DNA of 64,000 nucleotides from assembly GCF_041435015.1 (NCBI RefSeq), contig NZ_CP107989.1, positions 744,001-808,000 on the forward strand, given 5' to 3'. The notes under the pieces are model-generated. The model was not told the origin of the DNA. It was given only the letters and a program-made list of their open reading frames with translations, and made no database searches. This DNA comes from Streptomyces canus. Lineage in GTDB: Bacteria > Actinomycetota > Actinomycetes > Streptomycetales > Streptomycetaceae. Positions 24,998 through 34,378 of the stretch are shown here, piece after piece; position 1 is the first letter of the stretch; every line of letters starts with the position of its first letter. The position numbers and the translations under genes are program-made.

Positions 24998-26236
24998 TTA
25001 GTCGCCGGGAAGCTGTGAGAACGGCGCCCGGTCCACCCGGGGTTCCGGCGGCAGCTTGAGCACCCGTTCGCCGATCAGGTTGCGCTGGATCTGGTCGGTG
25101 CCTCCGGCCAGCCGGTAGCCGGGGGCGCCGAGCAGATGCTGGGTCCAGGCGAAGGTGCCCGGTTCCCCGGTGTCGGCGCTGATCCGCGCCCCCATCAGCT
25201 CGGCGGCGACCTGGCCGGTGCGGGTGAGCAGTTCGGAGGCCATGAGTTTGGTCAACGAGGCCTCCGGACCCGGCCGGCCGCCGGCGGCGCTCGTCCTGGC
25301 GACGCGGTCGACGGTGGCCGCGCGCAGGGCGGCACGGACGTACAGGTCGGCCAGGCGCTGGCGGACCAGTGGATCCCCGGTCCGGCCGAGGGAGCGGGCG
25401 AGCGCGAGGACGTCCGGGAAGGTGCCGCCCTTGCGACGGTTGCCGCTGCCGGAGGCGGTCCGCTCGAAGGCGAGGGTGGCGTTGGCGACCTCCCAGCCCT
25501 GGCCCGGCCGCCCGATCCGGAGCCGGTCCGGGACGCGTACGCCGCTGAGGAACACCTCGTTGAAGGAGGTGCCGCCGCTCATCTGCCGGATGGGGCGCAC
25601 CTCCACTCCGGGGGCGTCCATCGGGACCAGGAAGGCGGTGATGCCGGCCTGTTTGACGACGTCCGGGTCGGTACGGGCGAGCAGCAGACCGTAGTCGGCG
25701 AACTGGGCGCCCGAGGTCCACACCTTCTGGCCGTCGATCACCCACTCGTCACCGTCCTGCCGGGCCCGGGTGCGCAGGGCCGCGAGGTCGGAGCCGGCGC
25801 CGGGTTCGCTGAAGAGCTGGCAGGCCAGCAGGTCGGTGCGCAGGAACGCGCGGGCGTGGTCGCGGCGTTGCTCGTCCGTCCCGAACAGGGAGACGGCCAT
25901 CGCGACCAGGCGCACCGTGACACTGATCAGCTCGGTGGACGGCGGCACCTCGAACGCGGACTCCTCCTGGGCGAAGACCGCCACGTGCGCGGCGCTCAGG
26001 CCCGCGCCGCCCTTGTCCTCGGGGAGTGTCAGCGCCTGGTAGCCGGCGTCGAAGCGGGCCCGCTGATAGGCGCGGCAGCGATCCAGCAGGAGGCGTTCCT
26101 CGTCCTCCGGGAGGTTGTGGAACACGGCGAGGTCGGCGGCCTGTGCGGTGGACTGCGGCGCCGGCGCCGGTTCGAGCACCGTGGCCAGCCACTGCCGGAC
26201 CTGCCGACGCCATGCGTCCGGATCGGGCTGGGACAT
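24998..26236 (-). CDS. Acyl-CoA dehydrogenase (412 aa)
   Basis: A FadE-type flavoprotein. Typical blocks are CQLFSEPGAGSDLA (FAD/substrate contact), WVIDGQKVWTSGAQ, and the C-terminal GGTDQIQRNLIGERVL. An AGGAGGAG site precedes the ATG at 26236. It is the first gene of a minus-strand operon and is divergent from an acyl-CoA synthetase, so ligase and dehydrogenase are probably co-regulated from the 198-base gap. It may cooperate with the other dehydrogenase at 1764-2894. Confidence 0.88.
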   Translation of the reverse strand: MSQPDPDAWRRQVRQWLATVLEPAPAPQSTAQAADLAVFHNLPEDEERLLLDRCRAYQRARFDAGYQALTLPEDKGGAGLSAAHVAVFAQEESAFEVPPSTELISVTVRLVAMAVSLFGTDEQRRDHARAFLRTDLLACQLFSEPGAGSDLAALRTRARQDGDEWVIDGQKVWTSGAQFADYGLLLARTDPDVVKQAGITAFLVPMDAPGVEVRPIRQMSGGTSFNEVFLSGVRVPDRLRIGRPGQGWEVANATLAFERTASGSGNRRKGGTFPDVLALARSLGRTGDPLVRQRLADLYVRAALRAATVDRVARTSAAGGRPGPEASLTKLMASELLTRTGQVAAELMGARISADTGEPGTFAWTQHLLGAPGYRLAGGTDQIQRNLIGERVLKLPPEPRVDRAPFSQLPGD

Positions 26237-26344
26237 GGCTCCTCCTCGGGTACTTACCAGACGACGGTTTGAGTAACAGCGAGTGGGCTGCACGCCTCTG
26301 TCACCGCTGGAACATGCGGGAATGACTTCGTCCGGGGTCAGAGT

Positions 26345-26374
26345 GTTCCGTACTTTCTTGATAAACGCTACAGT
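26345..26374 (+). promoter_or_regulatory. Promoter-like element shared with the Rieske operon
   Basis: GTTCCGTACTTTCT (26345-26358) is identical to 10619-10632. Read as TTCCGT (-35) with a 17-base spacer it reaches TACAGT (26369-26374), an acceptable -10 for the acyl-CoA synthetase, 61 bases from its start. The shared 14-mer could instead be a regulator site. Confidence 0.4.
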
Positions 26375-26434
26375 CTCCGCATTCCCTCTCTCCCGTCGAC
26401 ATCGGGAGAGGACCGCGGAGCCGCCGGAGGAGCC

Positions 26435-27973
26435 ATGTCGCTGCTGCCACTCGACCGTCGCGCCCAGGAGACACCCGAGGAGCCCGCCCTGGCGGACGAC
26501 CTGGGGGTGCTGTCCTGGTCCGGCCTCGCCGACCAGGTGGCCCGGGCGGCGGCCCGGCTGCTGGAGATCGCGCCCGGTCCCGGCGACCGGATCGCCGTCC
26601 TCGGCGACAACGCGATTCCGACGCTGGTGGCCCATCTGGCGGGCCTGCGCGCCGGAGTGGGGACCGTGGCCACGTCCCGGAACCTCACCTCGGGCGAACT
26701 CGTCGACCAGATCATCGACGCGGGGGTGACCGGCATCGTCGCGGGACCGGCCGGCGCGGGTGCCGCCCTCGACGCGGCCCGGGAACTGGGCCTGCCGATC
26801 GTGACGCACGGAACGCCACCAGCCGGGCACGCGTTCGACTGGGACAAGTGGCTGGCCACCGCGCCCGCCGGACGCACCCTCCCGACGGACCGGCCCGCCC
26901 GGCCTCCGCTCGTGTACACCTCGGGAACCACCGGACGAGCGCGCGGCACCGAGGTGCGCTGGGTGAGCGGCCCCGTCGCCGACTGCTCCGCCTACCTCAC
27001 CGCGATGTCCGCCCGGCCCGGATTCCCGCCGGGACCCCACCTGGTGTGCGGCCCCCTGCAGCACAACGCCCCACTGACCTCGCTGCGGCACCTGGCGGCC
27101 GGTCAGCCGGTGGTCGTCCTCGGCAGATACGACGCGGAGTCGTTCCTCAGCCGGGTGCAGAAGTGGCAGGTCTCCTCGACGGTGATGGTGCCCACCCATT
27201 TCCAACGGCTGCTCGCCCTCCCGGAAGACATCCGCGCCCGGTACGACGTCTCCAGCCTGCGGCAGGTCTCCCACACCGGCTCCGCGTGCCCGCCGGACGT
27301 GAAGCGCGCCATGATCGACTGGTTCGGTCCGGTGCTGACCGAGTCGTACGGCGCCAGCGAAGCCGGAACCGTGGCGCGCATCAGCAGCACCGAATGGCTG
27401 GCGCACCCCGGCTCGGTCGGGCGTGCCCGGCCTCCGTTCGAGGTCCTGGTCACCGGTGACGACGGCCGGCGACTGCCCCCCGGGGAGCACGGGCTGCTGG
27501 CTTTCCGGGCCCCCGAGGACCAGGGCGTCCGCTACCACGCGGACCCGGACAAGACCAGATCCGCCTACCTCTCCCCCGGCGTCTTCACGCTCGGCGACAT
27601 CGGCTACATCGACTCCGACGGCTACATCTTCATCACCGACCGGGCCGCGGATGTCGTGGTCTCCGGCGGCGTGAACCTGTACCCGGCCGAGAGCGAGGCG
27701 GTCCTGCGCCGGCACCCGGCGGTCGTCGAGGTCGCCGTGATCGGCGTGCCCGACCCGGACTTCGGCGAGTCGCTGCGGGCGCTGGTCGTGGTGGCCGGGG
27801 ACGAGCCGCCCGCCGACGAGCTGGACGCCTTCTGCCGCGAGCGCCTCGCCGCCTACAAGTGCCCGAAGTCGTACGAGGTCGTTCCCGAGCTGCTGCGCAA
27901 CGCGATGGGCAAGCTCGACAAACGCGCGATGCGCCGCCCCTACTGGGGCTCGGAACGGACCATCGCCGGCTGA
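26435..27973 (+). CDS. AMP-forming acyl-CoA synthetase (512 aa)
   Basis: An ANL-superfamily ligase that activates a carboxylic acid via acyl-AMP to its CoA thioester. The ATP loop is VYTSGTTGRARGTEV (Arg where Lys is usual), the A5 motif is YGASEAG, the adenylate hinge is GYIDSDGYIFITDR, and the C-terminal catalytic Lys is in NAMGKLDKR. GGAGGAGCC is the ribosome site. It is probably the entry point of acidic intermediates into beta-oxidation. The 3' end, including the stop codon, is duplicated in a 31-base tandem repeat. Confidence 0.9.
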   Translation: MSLLPLDRRAQETPEEPALADDLGVLSWSGLADQVARAAARLLEIAPGPGDRIAVLGDNAIPTLVAHLAGLRAGVGTVATSRNLTSGELVDQIIDAGVTGIVAGPAGAGAALDAARELGLPIVTHGTPPAGHAFDWDKWLATAPAGRTLPTDRPARPPLVYTSGTTGRARGTEVRWVSGPVADCSAYLTAMSARPGFPPGPHLVCGPLQHNAPLTSLRHLAAGQPVVVLGRYDAESFLSRVQKWQVSSTVMVPTHFQRLLALPEDIRARYDVSSLRQVSHTGSACPPDVKRAMIDWFGPVLTESYGASEAGTVARISSTEWLAHPGSVGRARPPFEVLVTGDDGRRLPPGEHGLLAFRAPEDQGVRYHADPDKTRSAYLSPGVFTLGDIGYIDSDGYIFITDRAADVVVSGGVNLYPAESEAVLRRHPAVVEVAVIGVPDPDFGESLRALVVVAGDEPPADELDAFCRERLAAYKCPKSYEVVPELLRNAMGKLDKRAMRRPYWGSERTIAG

Positions 27974-28023
27974 GCCGCTCCCTCATGTACCTATCGCCGG
28001 CTGAGCCGCTCCCTCACGTACTT
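27962..28023. repeat. Two-copy 31-base tandem repeat covering a stop codon
   Basis: Copies at 27962-27992 and 27993-28023 begin ATCGCCGGCTGAGCCGCTCC and differ at about two positions. The first copy contains the last codons and stop of the acyl-CoA synthetase. The unit is not a multiple of three. It looks like a recent slippage duplication that lengthened the spacer before the next gene. Confidence 0.9.
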
Positions 28024-28034
28024 AAGGAACATCC

Positions 28035-28640
28035 ATGACCGAACTCCTCCTCGTCCGGCACGGCCTCCCCGTGGCGGGCGTCTTCGACCCGGGGCTGTCG
28101 CCGGAGGGCACCGCCCAGGCCGAACGCCTCGCCGACTGGCTGGGACACGAGGACCTCGACGCCCTGTACGTCAGCCCGTTCCAGCGGGCCCGCGAGACCG
28201 TGGCGCCCCTGGAACGGCTCACCGGCATGACGGCCACCGTCCTCGACGACCTGCGCGAGTGGGACACGGACGTGTCCCAGCCCTACACGCCACCCGAGCA
28301 GATCGGGACCGGTGACCCCCGGGCGGCGGCGCTCGCCGAGGGACGCTTCGAGGACTTCGTGCCCGACCTGGACCGGGACGCCTTTCGCGGGCGGGCCGTG
28401 CGCGCCATGGACACCATCCTCGACGCCCATCCCGGCGGACGGGTCGCCGCCGTGTGCCACGGCGGCATCACCAACACCTATCTGGCGACGGTGCTCGGTC
28501 TGCCGACGATGTTCTGGTTCCACCCCGGCTACACCTCCGTCAGCCGGGTGCGGCGCATGCCGGGCGGCCGGATCGTCCTGCACTCGGTGAACGAGACCGC
28601 CCACATGATCGCCGAACGCGCCGTCGACCCCGTCGCCTGA
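28035..28640 (+). CDS. Histidine phosphatase family protein (201 aa)
   Basis: A phosphoglycerate-mutase-like phosphatase. It has the RHG motif at residues 8-10 (LVRHGLP), the second-half Arg in FQRARETVAPLERL, and the catalytic His in VCHGGITNTYL. It hydrolyses a phosphomonoester through a phospho-histidine intermediate. Its place between an acyl-CoA synthetase and a thiolase is unexpected. Given the phospho-histidine swivel protein in this island, it could remove a phosphate introduced early in the pathway, but that is speculation. Confidence 0.85.
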   Translation: MTELLLVRHGLPVAGVFDPGLSPEGTAQAERLADWLGHEDLDALYVSPFQRARETVAPLERLTGMTATVLDDLREWDTDVSQPYTPPEQIGTGDPRAAALAEGRFEDFVPDLDRDAFRGRAVRAMDTILDAHPGGRVAAVCHGGITNTYLATVLGLPTMFWFHPGYTSVSRVRRMPGGRIVLHSVNETAHMIAERAVDPVA

Positions 28641-28670
28641 CTCCGCCCCACACCCCAGGAGGTCCCGGCC

Positions 28671-29861
28671 ATGCCCGGATCCGTCATCGTCGCCGGAGCA
28701 AGGACGCCCATCGGCAAACTGCTGGGCGCCCTCAGCCCGCTGTCCGCCGTCGATCTCGGCGCCCACGCCATCCGCGCGGCTCTGGCCGCCGTCCCTCTGG
28801 ACCCGCAGGCCGTGCAGGCCGTCGTGATGGGCCATGTGGTGCAGGCCGGCGCCGGCCCCAATCCCGCCCGGCAGGCCGCGGTGCTCGCCGGCATCCCCTT
28901 CTCCGTGCCGGCGAGCACCGTCAACAAGCTCTGTCCGTCCGGCCTGCACGCCATCGCCCTGGCCGACCTCATGATCGCCTCAGGCCGTCACGAGGTGGTC
29001 GTCGCGGGCGGCATGGAGTCCATGTCCGGCGCCCCGCACCTGCTGCGCGGATCACGCGCCGGCTGGAAGTACGGCTCGAACGCGGTCGAGGACGCCCTGG
29101 ACCGGGATGCGCTGGTCTGCGCCTTCGACGGGGTCTCCATGGGCGCGGCCACCGAGCGCTACCAGCAGCCATACGCCCTGACCCGGCAGGAACAGGACGA
29201 GTACAGCGCGCTCTCCCATCAACGGGCCGCCCGCGCCCAGCAGTCGGGCGCGTTGTCCGAGGAGATCGCCCCCGTCACGGTGTCCGGACACCGAGACGAG
29301 ACGGTGGTGGACACCGACGAGGGCGTACGACCGGGAAGCACCGCCGAGACCCTGGGCCGCCTGCGGCCGGCCTTCTCCGGCACGGGCACCATCACCGCCG
29401 GCAACTCCTCCCAGCTCTCCGACGGCGCAGCGGCCGTCGTCGTGATGAGCGCGGAGCGAGCCCGGCGGGAGGGCCTGACACCACTCGCCGAGATCGGGGC
29501 CTACGGCACGGTCGCGGGCCCCGACCCCTCACTGCTCGTCCAGCCGGCCGGCGCCGTCCGCGACGCCCTGGACCGGGACGGCCGGCTGAAGACCGCCGAC
29601 CTGGACCTGTTCGAGATCAACGAGGCGTTCGCCGGAGTGGCCCTGGCTTCCGTACGCGAGCTGGACATCCCGCTGGACAGGGTGAACGTCAACGGCGGAG
29701 CGATCGCGCTCGGACACCCGGTCGGCATGACCGGAGCCCGGCTGGTGCTGACCCTCGCGGCGGAACTGCGCCGACGCGGAGGCGGCAGCGGAGCGGCTGC
29801 CCTGTGCGGGGGCGGCGGTCAGGGTGACGCGCTGTTGCTGCATGTACCGACGCAGGCCTGA
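28671..29861 (+). CDS. Acetyl-CoA acetyltransferase/3-ketoacyl-CoA thiolase (396 aa)
   Basis: A canonical thiolase with nucleophile Cys88 (VNKLCPSG), His349 in [15 protein letters not shown], and the base Cys379 in [11 protein letters not shown]. Length and motifs match biosynthetic/degradative type II thiolases. It would cleave a 3-ketoacyl-CoA to acetyl-CoA plus a shortened acyl-CoA. AGGAGG lies upstream. It belongs to the plus-strand run acyl-CoA synthetase, phosphatase, thiolase, reductase, hydroxyacyl-CoA dehydrogenase. Confidence 0.92.
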   Translation: MPGSVIVAGARTPIGKLLGALSPLSAVDLGAHAIRAALAAVPLDPQAVQAVVMGHVVQAGAGPNPARQAAVLAGIPFSVPASTVNKLCPSGLHAIALADLMIASGRHEVVVAGGMESMSGAPHLLRGSRAGWKYGSNAVEDALDRDALVCAFDGVSMGAATERYQQPYALTRQEQDEYSALSHQRAARAQQSGALSEEIAPVTVSGHRDETVVDTDEGVRPGSTAETLGRLRPAFSGTGTITAGNSSQLSDGAAAVVVMSAERARREGLTPLAEIGAYGTVAGPDPSLLVQPAGAVRDALDRDGRLKTADLDLFEINEAFAGVALASVRELDIPLDRVNVNGGAIALGHPVGMTGARLVLTLAAELRRRGGGSGAAALCGGGGQGDALLLHVPTQA

Positions 29862-29880
29862 GACCGGGAGCCGAACCAGC

Positions 29881-30849
29881 ATGAACGACCAACTGCCCCC
29901 GGCCCCGACCACCCTCACGGTGGCCGCCCGCACCCTCGCCGCCGACGGCGTCGTCTCCCTCACCCTGCGCCGCCCCGACGGCGGCATGCTGCCCCCCTGG
30001 ACGCCCGGCGCCCACATCGACGTCCTCCTGGACGGCGACGCCGACGGCCTGGTCCGTCAGTACTCCCTGTGCGGACACCCGGCCGAACGCGGGGTCTGGC
30101 AGATCGCCGTGCTCCGCGAGCCGAAGGGCCGCGGCGGTTCCGCGTACGTCCACGACCACCTGCGTGAAGGCTCCACCGTGCGGGTCCGCGGACCGCGGAA
30201 CAACTTCCCGCTGCGGCCGGCCACCCGCCATCTGTTCGTCGCCGGCGGCGTCGGCATCACGCCCATCCTTCCCATGGTCGAGGCCGCCGAGGCCGCGGGG
30301 GCCGACTGGAGTCTGCTGTACGGCGGCCGCACCCGGACTTCCATGGCCTTCCTGGACCGCCTCGCCCCGCACGGAGACCGGGTGCTCGTGCGTCCGCAGG
30401 ACGAGTACGGCCTCCTGGACCTCGCCGCCCACCTTGGCGTGCCCAAGGAGGGCACCCTGGTGCACGCCTGCGGTCCCGAGCCCCTGCTGCGGGCGGTGCA
30501 GGAGCGGTGCGCGGGCTGGCCGCCCGGCACGCTCGGCGTCGAACGGTTCGCCCCGGTCGCGCCGACGGAGACCGGTGCGGCCGCGGCCTTCGAGCTGGAG
30601 CTCGCCCGTTCCGGACTCACCCTCACCGTGCCGCCGGACCGTTCGGTGCTCGAGACCGTGGAGAAGGCCGGCGTCACGGTCGACTTCTCCTGCCGGGAAG
30701 GCACGTGCGGCACCTGCGAGACCGACGTACTGGACGGCACACCCGACCACCGCGACGCGCTGTTGACCGAGGACGAACGCGCCGCCGGCGACACCATGCT
30801 CATCTGCGTCTCCCGCTCGTGCGGGCCCCGTCTCGTCCTCGATCTCTGA
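29881..30849 (+). CDS. PDR/VanB-type oxygenase reductase: flavin, NAD and [2Fe-2S] domains (322 aa)
   Basis: A phthalate-dioxygenase-reductase-like protein. The flavin-binding barrel comes first (RQYSLCGHP), then the NAD(P) domain (FVAGGVGITPILPM; HACGPEPLL), then a C-terminal plant-type ferredoxin domain with Cys271, Cys276, Cys279 and Cys309 (CREGTCGTC, LICVSR). It moves electrons from NAD(P)H to a Rieske oxygenase. It is the only such reductase in the window and therefore the probable donor for the oxygenase at 10735, which lacks a ferredoxin. The start at 29881 is chosen because it lies past the thiolase stop. Confidence 0.9.
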   Translation: MNDQLPPAPTTLTVAARTLAADGVVSLTLRRPDGGMLPPWTPGAHIDVLLDGDADGLVRQYSLCGHPAERGVWQIAVLREPKGRGGSAYVHDHLREGSTVRVRGPRNNFPLRPATRHLFVAGGVGITPILPMVEAAEAAGADWSLLYGGRTRTSMAFLDRLAPHGDRVLVRPQDEYGLLDLAAHLGVPKEGTLVHACGPEPLLRAVQERCAGWPPGTLGVERFAPVAPTETGAAAAFELELARSGLTLTVPPDRSVLETVEKAGVTVDFSCREGTCGTCETDVLDGTPDHRDALLTEDERAAGDTMLICVSRSCGPRLVLDL

Positions 30850-30902
30850 CGCCGATCACCGCCCGCTCACCAGACCCGCTCACCAGAAAGGACGGACTCC
30901 GG

Positions 30903-31763
30903 ATGGATCCCGTCACCCGTCTCGGCGTCGTCGGATGCGGCCTCATGGGCTCCGGCATCGCCGAAGTCGCCGCCCGCAGCGGCATCGACGTCCGTGTCGC
31001 CGAGGCCACGCATGACGCGGTCGAGGCAGGCCGCCGCCGACTCACCGCCTCCCTCGACCGAGGCCTACGGCGCGGCAAGCTCAGCGAGGAACAACGCGAC
31101 CAGACCCTCGCCCGGCTCTCCTTCACCCGTGACCTCGGTGACATGGCCGACCGCCAGTTCGTCGTCGAGGCCGTCGCCGAGAACCGCGACATCAAGACCG
31201 GTGTCCTGCGCGACCTGGACAAGGCGATCGAAGACCCCACGGCGGTCCTGGCCACCAACACCTCCTCGATCCCCGTCGTCGATCTCGCCGTCGTCACCCA
31301 GCGGCCCGAACGGGTCATCGGCCTGCACTTCTTCAACCCCGTCCCCGTGCAGCAGCTGGTCGAGGTCATCCCCTCCCTCGTCACCGGCGCGGACACGGTG
31401 CGACGGACCCGCGGCTTCGCCGAACAGCTGGGCAAACAGGCCATCCAGGCGCCCGACCGTTCCGGCTTCGTCGTCAACGCCCTCCTCGTGCCCTACCTGC
31501 TCAGCGCGGTACGCATGGTGGAGTCGGGCTCCGCACGGCCGGACGACATCGACCGGGGCATGGAACTCGGGTGCGCGCACCCCATGGGGCCGCTGAGCCT
31601 GCTCGACCTCATCGGCCTCGACACGGCCCAGGCCGTGGCCGAGTCGATGTACGAGGAGTACAAGGAGCCGCTGTACGCACCGCCCGCCCTCCTGCGCCGG
31701 ATGGTCGCCGCGGGTCACCTCGGCCGCAAGAGCGGCCGCGGGTTTCACACCTACGACAGCTGA
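30903..31763 (+). CDS. 3-hydroxyacyl-CoA (3-hydroxybutyryl-CoA) dehydrogenase (286 aa)
   Basis: An NAD-dependent dehydrogenase with the Rossmann motif GVVGCGLMGSGIAE (GCGLMGSG at 11-18), the catalytic His in IGLHFFNPVPVQQLVE, and the C-terminal helical dimer domain (GFVVNALLVPYL; PLSLLDLIGLD). At 286 residues it is of the short, single-function type. AAAGGACGG precedes the start. It oxidises 3-hydroxyacyl-CoA to 3-ketoacyl-CoA, the step before the thiolase two genes upstream. It closes the catabolic island. Confidence 0.92.
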   Translation: MDPVTRLGVVGCGLMGSGIAEVAARSGIDVRVAEATHDAVEAGRRRLTASLDRGLRRGKLSEEQRDQTLARLSFTRDLGDMADRQFVVEAVAENRDIKTGVLRDLDKAIEDPTAVLATNTSSIPVVDLAVVTQRPERVIGLHFFNPVPVQQLVEVIPSLVTGADTVRRTRGFAEQLGKQAIQAPDRSGFVVNALLVPYLLSAVRMVESGSARPDDIDRGMELGCAHPMGPLSLLDLIGLDTAQAVAESMYEEYKEPLYAPPALLRRMVAAGHLGRKSGRGFHTYDS

Positions 31764-32203
31764 GGCGGGTCGAACAGTTCAACGACTTCTGGTCGTGCAC
31801 CGGGGCACGTTCAGGCAGCGCGATAGTCGGCAGGCATATGCCAGCAGTACCACCCCCTCGTTGGACGGCACGCCACTGCGGCATTCGACGTACGGTTCAT
31901 CGTCCCGCCGACCGGTTAGCTCCCGTCGGAGCGGCCGATGCGGACTGGGACTGACGTACGACGTACGGACGGTCGAATACAAAGGGCAGGGGCCACAGGA
32001 GACACCTGTGGCACTCCCGTCGCACCCCCACCACGGGCACCAATCGCGGCCTGCTCGCCTTCGGGGCTCCCGCCAGAAAGTTCAACGGAACACACATCCA
32101 CCGCCCGGACACCCGCATACCGTGCGGTGACCCGAACCGCCTCCGCCTCCCCCACAGTCCTGCGGTCCGTGACTTCCGGGCCCACCGCGCTAGGAGTTTT
32201 GGG
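31764..32203. other. Intergenic region before the DUF485/symporter operon
   Basis: A 440-base gap without a recognisable gene. It includes a perfect hairpin at 31992-32012, a symmetric ACGTACGACGTACG segment around 31956-31970, and the ribosome site TAGGAG just before 32204. The promoter of the symporter operon must lie here, but no confident -35/-10 pair was found. Confidence 0.55.
31992..32012. promoter_or_regulatory. Perfect hairpin in symporter leader region
   Basis: GCCACAGG (31992-31999) and CCTGTGGC (32005-32012) form a perfect 8-bp stem with a 5-base loop, about 190 bases upstream of the DUF485 gene. No T-run follows. It may be an operator, a leader structure or the terminator of the upstream gene. 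Confidence 0.4.
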
Positions 32204-32647
32204 ATGTCCTACGACCGCTCGGAATTATCCCTGTCGCACCGGCACAACGGACGGGTCTCCTCCCCCACCTCACACCGGCCGACGTCCCTCGCGTCGGCCG
32301 GAGAGCGTCCGGGAAGCGGGGCCCGTCCGCGTTCGTGGTCCAGCTACCACCGCGCCCTGCGCGTCCTGCGCCGCGCCTGCCGGTGGCAGCGACGCGTGGC
32401 CACCCTGGCCGCCCTCGGTTACTTCGCCGTCTTCCTCACCCTCACCGTCAAGGCCCCCGGGTTCATGGCTCGCCCGGCCCTCGGCGGGCTCCCCACCGGC
32501 CTGCTGCTCGCCGTCGTACAGATCCCCGTCACCTGGCTTGCCGTCCTGCTGTTCGAGTACTCGGCACGGCGATTCGTCGATCCCCTGGCCCGCCGGGTCA
32601 GCCGGTACGCGCCCCCGGCCGACGGCGACGGCCGGGCCCAGGCATGA
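32204..32647 (+). CDS. DUF485 small membrane protein (147 aa)
   Basis: It has a hydrophilic Ser/Arg-rich N-terminus (about 45 residues), then two membrane segments (ATLAALGYFAVFLTLTV and LLLAVVQIPVTWLAVLLF) ending in FEYSARRFVDPLARRV, the DUF485 signature found in YjcH-like proteins. DUF485 genes are regularly paired with acetate-type SSS symporters, as here: its stop overlaps the next start as ATGA. It probably assists or stabilises the symporter. The N-terminal tail is longer than in the E. coli protein. Confidence 0.85.
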   Translation: MSYDRSELSLSHRHNGRVSSPTSHRPTSLASAGERPGSGARPRSWSSYHRALRVLRRACRWQRRVATLAALGYFAVFLTLTVKAPGFMARPALGGLPTGLLLAVVQIPVTWLAVLLFEYSARRFVDPLARRVSRYAPPADGDGRAQA

Positions 32648-34272
32648 CCGACCTCGGCGGCTCCGCGCAGTCCTGGTCCCTGGTCGCGTTCTGCAGCGTC
32701 GTCACGCTCACGCTCCTGCTGTGCGTGCTGACGGGCCCCGACCGCGACGACCTGGAGGAGTTCTACACCGGCTACCGATCGCTGTCCCCGCTGCGCAACG
32801 GCCTGGCGGTCGCGGGCGACTACATCTCCGCCGCGACCGTGCTCACCATCGGCGGGGTCATCGCCCTGTGCGGCTACGACGGAGTCGTCCTGGCCCTGAG
32901 CACGCTGCTGTCCCTGCTCCTGCTGATGTTCCTGCTCGCCGAACCCCTGCACAACACCGGCCGGTTCACCATGGGTGACGCTCTGAGCCGACGCGTCCCC
33001 GGGCGGGCCGTACGCATCACCGCGTGTGGGGTGACCCTGCTGTCGCTGATCCCGATGATGATCGTGCAACTGGCGGGCGTGGGACAGCTGCTGGCGTTCA
33101 TCCTGGGCTTCTCCGACCGTGCCATGCAGACCGGCTGCATCGCCGGCGCCGGCATCCTGATGATCAGTTACGCCGCCCTGGGCGGGATGAGGGGGACCGC
33201 GCTGATCCAGATCATCAAGACGGTGATGCTCCTCGGATCCGGCCTCGTGGTCGCCGCACTCATCCTCGCCGGCTTCGGCTGGCATCCGGGCACGCTGGTC
33301 GACACCGCCGCGCAAGGCAGCGGAACCGGCCAGGCGTTCCTTCGGTACGGCCTGCAGTTCGCGGACGGACCGTACCCGGGACTGGACATGGTCAGCACGC
33401 AGGTCGCCATCGTGCTCGGCGGCGCCTGCCTGCCGCACGTCACGATGCGGATGTACACCGCGGGCAACGCCCGCCAGGTACGGCGCACGATGTCCTGGGC
33501 GGTGTCCTCCGTCGCCCTGTTCATGCTGGTGATCACCGTCATCGGCCTCGGGGCCACGGCGCTGGTCGGCCGCGAGCGGATCATGGCCGCCGACCCGCAC
33601 GGCAGCACCGCCTACCTGCTGGGCGCCCGCGCCGCGTTCGGCCCGGACGTCTCACGCACCGAGAGCCTGGTGTTCAGCACCGTCACCACGGCGATCTTCC
33701 TGACTCTCCTGGCATCCGTCGCCGGGATGACGCTGGCCTGCGCCAACTCCCTGGCACACGACGTCGCCGCCTCCCGGCACAGGGGGATGCCGGCCCTGCG
33801 GGAGATGACCCTGGCGAGGGTGAGCGCGCTGATCGTCGGCGTACCGGTGGTGCTGCTGGCGGCCCTGGCCCAGCACCGCAGCCTTCAGCCGCTGGCCACC
33901 CTGTCCTTCTGCATGGGCGCCTCCGCCATCGCGCCCGCGCTGGTCTACTCGCTGTTCTGGCGACGCTTCGGCAAGGCCGGGCTGCTCGCCACGCTGATCG
34001 GCGGTTCGGCCGCCGTCCTGGTCCTGATGTCGGGCACCCGGCTCGTCTCCGGCTCCCCGGCATCGGCCTTCCCGGAAGCCGACCTGAACTGGTTCCCCTT
34101 CACCACGACCGCCCTGGTCTCCGTACCGGTGGGCTTCGCCTGCGGCTGGCTCGGCACCTTCCTGAGCGGACGCCGCAGCGCCCGTCGCGCACGCGAACGG
34201 TACGCCGGCATCGAGCAACTGATCCTCGCCGGACCTCCGCAGCGCCGCCCGAGCTGGAGCGACAACGACTAG
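32644..34272 (+). CDS. Sodium/solute symporter, acetate permease (ActP)-like (542 aa)
   Basis: An SSS-family transporter with about 13 hydrophobic segments. Its N-terminus has the ActP-like block EEFYTGYRSLSPLRNGLAVA followed by GDYISAATVL, and later GGACLPHVTMRMYT. It imports acetate or another small monocarboxylate, coupled to Na+ or H+. It is translationally coupled to DUF485. Placed after a beta-oxidation island, it may recover or supply short acids. The C-terminal tail is Arg-rich and cytoplasmic. Confidence 0.88.
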   Translation: MTDLGGSAQSWSLVAFCSVVTLTLLLCVLTGPDRDDLEEFYTGYRSLSPLRNGLAVAGDYISAATVLTIGGVIALCGYDGVVLALSTLLSLLLLMFLLAEPLHNTGRFTMGDALSRRVPGRAVRITACGVTLLSLIPMMIVQLAGVGQLLAFILGFSDRAMQTGCIAGAGILMISYAALGGMRGTALIQIIKTVMLLGSGLVVAALILAGFGWHPGTLVDTAAQGSGTGQAFLRYGLQFADGPYPGLDMVSTQVAIVLGGACLPHVTMRMYTAGNARQVRRTMSWAVSSVALFMLVITVIGLGATALVGRERIMAADPHGSTAYLLGARAAFGPDVSRTESLVFSTVTTAIFLTLLASVAGMTLACANSLAHDVAASRHRGMPALREMTLARVSALIVGVPVVLLAALAQHRSLQPLATLSFCMGASAIAPALVYSLFWRRFGKAGLLATLIGGSAAVLVLMSGTRLVSGSPASAFPEADLNWFPFTTTALVSVPVGFACGWLGTFLSGRRSARRARERYAGIEQLILAGPPQRRPSWSDND

Positions 34273-34378
34273 AACTCGGTGTGTTCCGGGTGTCGAGAAT
34301 GTGGCGCCGACTCCGTCCCAGGTGTGACCGACCCCAACGATCCGTCGGCGGACCGAGAAGGACAACGGAGGAACCACC

